A DNA stretch of 17,807 bases, taken from the NCBI GenBank assembly GCA_001603685.1, contig LUZO01000246.1:1-17807 (forward strand), in the 5' to 3' direction. Position numbers and translations under genes: made by a program. Positions 15,661 through 17,807 of this stretch are shown here, piece after piece. This DNA comes from Bacteroidales bacterium Bact_23 (GTDB lineage Bacteria > Bacteroidota > Bacteroidia > Bacteroidales > Lentimicrobiaceae). The notes below the pieces were generated by a model, which made no database searches, was not told the origin of the DNA, and was given only the letters and a program-made list of their open reading frames with translations. Each line of letters starts with the position of its first letter. Within the stretch, counting starts at the first letter, position 1.

Positions 15661-16719
15661 ATGAACAAGATCTTTAAATTCTTCGCTGCCATTTTGCTGA
15701 CAGGGGTATTACTCATTCCTTCAGTTCAGACTTATGCAGGAAACAAGGACAGGTCGGGTCAGGCTGGTGCTTCTGAGCTTCTTATCAATCCCTGGGCACG
15801 CAGTTCGGGCTGGGGTGGAGCCAATGTTGCCGGCGTTGTTGGCCTCGAAGGCCTGTTTGTGAATGTGGCAGGAATTGCACATACAAAAAAGACCGAACTT
15901 ATATTTTCCAACACCCAATGGCTGCAGGGAAGCCAGATTGGAATCAATAGTTTCGGGCTTACTCAGAAGGTCGGACAATCCGGAGTGCTTGGTCTGGGAA
16001 TCATGTCGATGAATTTCGGCGATATTCCCATTACCACCGAGGAGCTGCCAGAAGGCGGAATCGGTAACTTCTCGCCGAACTATATGAATATCAATCTCGC
16101 CTATTCAAAGGCATTCTCCAGCAGTATCTACGGGGGATTGAACATTAAAATCATCTCTGAGGTAATCTCTGACGTTAGTGCACAGGGTGTTGCCATCGAT
16201 GCCGGTATTCAGTATGTTACCGGTCCGCGTGAGAATGCCCGGTTTGGCATTACACTGCGTAATGTAGGACCTACCATGAAGTTTAATGGCGACGGTCTTT
16301 CTATCCGCAGCCTGCTGCCCGGACAGGACAGCTACTTTACCCTTGAACAGCGTTCAGCCGATTTCGAATTGCCCACTCAGCTTGCGATTGGCGCATCATA
16401 CGACTTTTATATTTCTGAGATGCACCGCCTGAGCCTTGCCGGTAATTTTGTTTCAAACTCATTTAATAAAGACCAGTTTATCGTAGGCGCCGAGTATGAG
16501 CTGAAATCATACCTGATGCTTCGCGGCGGTTATACCTATGAGGAAGGAATTACCAGCAAAAGTGAGCGTACAACAGCTTTCACCGGCCCAAGTGCCGGGT
16601 TCACAGTGGCTGTTCCCCTCGATAAGGAGAAAGGCTCATCTATTGCCATCGATTACTCCTATAGAGCTACAGATCCGTTTAATGGCACCCATAGCATCGG
16701 TGCAAGAATAAATCTCTGA
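15661..16719 (+). CDS. PorV/PorQ family outer-membrane protein
   Basis: PorV-type proteins are FadL-like 14-strand outer-membrane barrels. PorV itself binds the C-terminal domain of T9SS cargo as it leaves the SprA translocon and carries it to the attachment complex. The 352 residues have a signal peptide (1-26, ending SVQTYA) and the family's N-terminal signature: GASELLINPWARSSGWGGA (36-54), then GLEGLFVNVAGIA (61-73) and a FSNTQWL strand (82-88). Repeated amphipathic strands run to the end. No cysteine is present. I chose ATG at 15661; a TTG six bases upstream also opens the frame but is less likely. It lies 53 bp after the T9SS-like protein and ends before a terminator, so it is the last gene of the operon. 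Because it is encoded next to one putative cargo, it is probably a dedicated paralogue rather than the general PorV, which is inference. The WARSSGWGG segment is slightly unusual for the more common PARA.GMGG. Confidence 0.85.
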   Translation: MNKIFKFFAAILLTGVLLIPSVQTYAGNKDRSGQAGASELLINPWARSSGWGGANVAGVVGLEGLFVNVAGIAHTKKTELIFSNTQWLQGSQIGINSFGLTQKVGQSGVLGLGIMSMNFGDIPITTEELPEGGIGNFSPNYMNINLAYSKAFSSSIYGGLNIKIISEVISDVSAQGVAIDAGIQYVTGPRENARFGITLRNVGPTMKFNGDGLSIRSLLPGQDSYFTLEQRSADFELPTQLAIGASYDFYISEMHRLSLAGNFVSNSFNKDQFIVGAEYELKSYLMLRGGYTYEEGITSKSERTTAFTGPSAGFTVAVPLDKEKGSSIAIDYSYRATDPFNGTHSIGARINL

Positions 16720-16761
16720 TTGAAAGGCGAGAGCATCTGCTCCGTCTTAACTCAAAAAATG

Positions 16762-16797
16762 AAAGGGCCCTTGTACAAGGGTCTTTTCTTTCTTTTA
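16762..16797 (+). terminator. Rho-independent terminator of the TonB receptor / PorV-like operon
   Basis: AAAGGGCCCTT (16762-16772) pairs with AAGGGTCTTTT (16777-16787), including two G-T wobbles, around a tight TGTA-type loop. CTTTCTTTT follows. It lies 43 bp after the PorV-like stop codon and just before greA, dividing the two transcription units. Confidence 0.8.
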
Positions 16798-16826
16798 CAC
16801 CCATAAGAAACCAAACAATCATTGTC

Positions 16827-17288
16827 ATGTATTACACTTTGGAAGGGTTGAATAAATTGAAAGCTGAACTCGATCAGCTTATTTCTGTTGAACGCCCGGC
16901 AATTTCACAGCAGATTGCAGAGGCCCGCGATAAAGGCGACTTGTCTGAGAATGCTGAATATGATGCTGCCAAAAATGCGCAGGGTATGCTTGAAATGAAG
17001 ATTGCGAAACTTCAGGAAATCATCATGAATGCAAAAATAATTGATGAGAAAAAACTTGATACCTCAAAGGTTCTGATTCTTTCCACCGTGAAGATTCGTA
17101 ATACGAAAAATAATGCTATGATGAAGTACACCCTGGTGCCGGAAAATGAGGCCGATATTAAAGCCGGGAAGATTTCAGTCCACTCGCCCATTGCTAAAGG
17201 CCTGCTCGGGAAAAAGGTGGGCGAAACTGTTGAAATTCAGGTGCCGGCCGGCAAGATGAGCTTTGAAATAATGGAAATTTTAAGGTAA
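16827..17288 (+). CDS. greA: Transcription elongation factor GreA
   Basis: GreA enters the secondary channel of stalled, backtracked RNA polymerase and stimulates cleavage of the extruded RNA 3' end. The 153 residues (family about 155-160) comprise an N-terminal coiled-coil hairpin (about 1-75) with the tip motif GDLSENAEYDAAK at 37-49; Asp38 and Glu41 match the catalytic-tip Asp41 and Glu44 of E. coli GreA. A C-terminal FKBP-like domain ends in HSPIAKGLLGKKVGETVEI (118-136) and a final FEIMEI strand. The start ATG at 16827 gives the usual MYYTLEGLNKLKAEL opening. It lies just after the operon terminator, so its promoter must be in or close to the 16780-16826 segment, where no clean TAnnTTTG is seen. 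It is followed after 14 bp by the HIT gene, with which it is probably co-transcribed. Confidence 0.96.
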   Translation: MYYTLEGLNKLKAELDQLISVERPAISQQIAEARDKGDLSENAEYDAAKNAQGMLEMKIAKLQEIIMNAKIIDEKKLDTSKVLILSTVKIRNTKNNAMMKYTLVPENEADIKAGKISVHSPIAKGLLGKKVGETVEIQVPAGKMSFEIMEILR

Positions 17289-17302
17289 AAACAAAAAAAG
17301 CT

Positions 17303-17701
17303 ATGGCAAGTATTTTCTCAAAAATTGTAAATGGCGAAATCCCGGCGTGGAAAGTCGCTGAAGACGATAAGTTCCTTGCCTTTCTGGATATCAATCCGTT
17401 GGCTGAGGGACATACCCTGGTTATCCCCAAGAAAGAGGTGGATTACATCTTCGATATTGAGGATCCGCTTTACGCCGAATATTTCACATTTGCAAAAAAA
17501 GTATCAAAAGCCGTCAGGGAGGTAATCCCCTGCAAACGGATAGGAGTGGCCGTCATCGGCCTCGAAGTGCCCCATGCACACATTCATCTTATTCCGATCA
17601 ATAATATCTACGACATTGATTTCAGCAGGCCAAAGCTGAAGTTCGAACCCGAACAGTTTAAGGCAACTGCAGCAAAGATCGCTGCAAAGGTGCAATTGTA
17701 A
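17303..17701 (+). CDS. HIT family protein (histidine triad nucleotide-binding hydrolase)
   Basis: Small cytoplasmic nucleotide hydrolase or transferase of the HINT-like branch, acting on nucleoside phosphoramidates or similar. The 132 residues contain the N-terminal signature IFSKIVNGEIPAWKV (4-18), the nucleotide-binding segment FLDINPLAEGHTLVIPKKE (27-45), and the histidine triad HAHIHLI at 91-97 (HxHxHxx), with His93 as the expected nucleophile. The Zn-binding Cys motifs of some HIT proteins are absent. It follows greA by 14 bp and ends 12 bp before a strong terminator, so greA and HIT form a two-gene unit. The natural substrate cannot be read from the sequence. Confidence 0.94.
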   Translation: MASIFSKIVNGEIPAWKVAEDDKFLAFLDINPLAEGHTLVIPKKEVDYIFDIEDPLYAEYFTFAKKVSKAVREVIPCKRIGVAVIGLEVPHAHIHLIPINNIYDIDFSRPKLKFEPEQFKATAAKIAAKVQL

Positions 17702-17712
17702 CAGCAAAACAT

Positions 17713-17752
17713 AAAAAAACGGGAGCTTTAATATCAGGGCTCCCGTTTTTTT
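17713..17752 (+). terminator. Rho-independent terminator after the greA-HIT unit
   Basis: AAAAAACGGGAGC (17714-17726) pairs perfectly with GCTCCCGTTTTTTT (17739-17752) around a 12-nt loop. The A-run and T-run make it bidirectional in form. The remaining 55 bases hold no gene that can be called; CATAT/ATATG at 17776-17789 is a small inverted repeat. Confidence 0.92.
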
Positions 17753-17807
17753 ATTCCGTGGAAGTGTTTGGAATTCATATTGATATATGATAGGTGAGGT
17801 ATTAATG

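Noticed and set aside
16731..16742. GAGCATCTGCTC palindrome after the PorV-like gene
   Set aside because: A 2-nt loop cannot form a stable hairpin and no T-run follows; the real terminator lies at 16762-16797.

Overview
The window looks like a chromosomal segment of a member of the Bacteroidota, probably a Bacteroidales-like lineage. Three lines of evidence point there. Promoter elements of the Bacteroidota type (TTTG-like -33 and TAnnTTTG-like -7) sit in front of meaB, ahcY and the TonB-receptor operon. Ribosome-binding sites are A-rich or absent rather than Shine-Dalgarno. The gene content is also typical: a SusC-like TonB-dependent outer-membrane protein with a carboxypeptidase-regulatory-like N-terminus, a type IX secretion system (T9SS) style C-terminal domain, a PorV/PorQ-family protein, a prolyl tripeptidyl peptidase of the Porphyromonas type, and the bacterial PcrB/GGGP synthase homologue. 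Assignments rest on reading motifs by eye; no database search was possible.

Layout. Bases 1-21 hold the 5' end of a tRNA gene on the minus strand, cut by the window edge. A promoter at about 117-146 drives meaB (167-1279, +), the GTPase chaperone of methylmalonyl-CoA mutase. It converges on a minus-strand pair, pcrB-like (4269-3535) followed by ptpA-like (3502-1370), with a shared hairpin at 1280-1308 between the convergent ends. A 260-bp divergent intergenic region then leads to ahcY (4530-5948, +), S-adenosylhomocysteine hydrolase, which ends in a clear terminator. Next comes a small tandem repeat, a minus-strand lipoprotein with a degenerate Rieske-like domain (6540-6121, GTG start), and about 420 bp without a convincing gene but with a strong orphan hairpin. 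A small membrane-anchored acidic protein of unknown function follows (6961-7458, +).

The most interesting part is the plus-strand operon 7586-16719: a 1229-residue TonB-dependent-receptor-like protein, a 1424-residue exported protein of unknown function with a C-terminal domain resembling a T9SS type A sorting signal, and a 352-residue PorV/PorQ-family outer-membrane protein. It starts at a recognisable promoter (7496-7528) and ends at a hairpin terminator (16762-16797). The combination suggests a self-contained surface system: a very large secreted protein, a dedicated PorV-like partner that could recognise or present its C-terminal domain, and a SusC-like barrel with which the exported protein could form a transport complex. 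This is inference; no part of the sequence proves the interactions.

The window closes with a housekeeping pair, greA (transcript-cleavage factor) and a HIT-family hydrolase, 14 bp apart and followed by a strong terminator. The last 55 bases hold no recognisable gene. No insertion sequence, CRISPR array or prophage gene was seen, and no gene is clearly broken.
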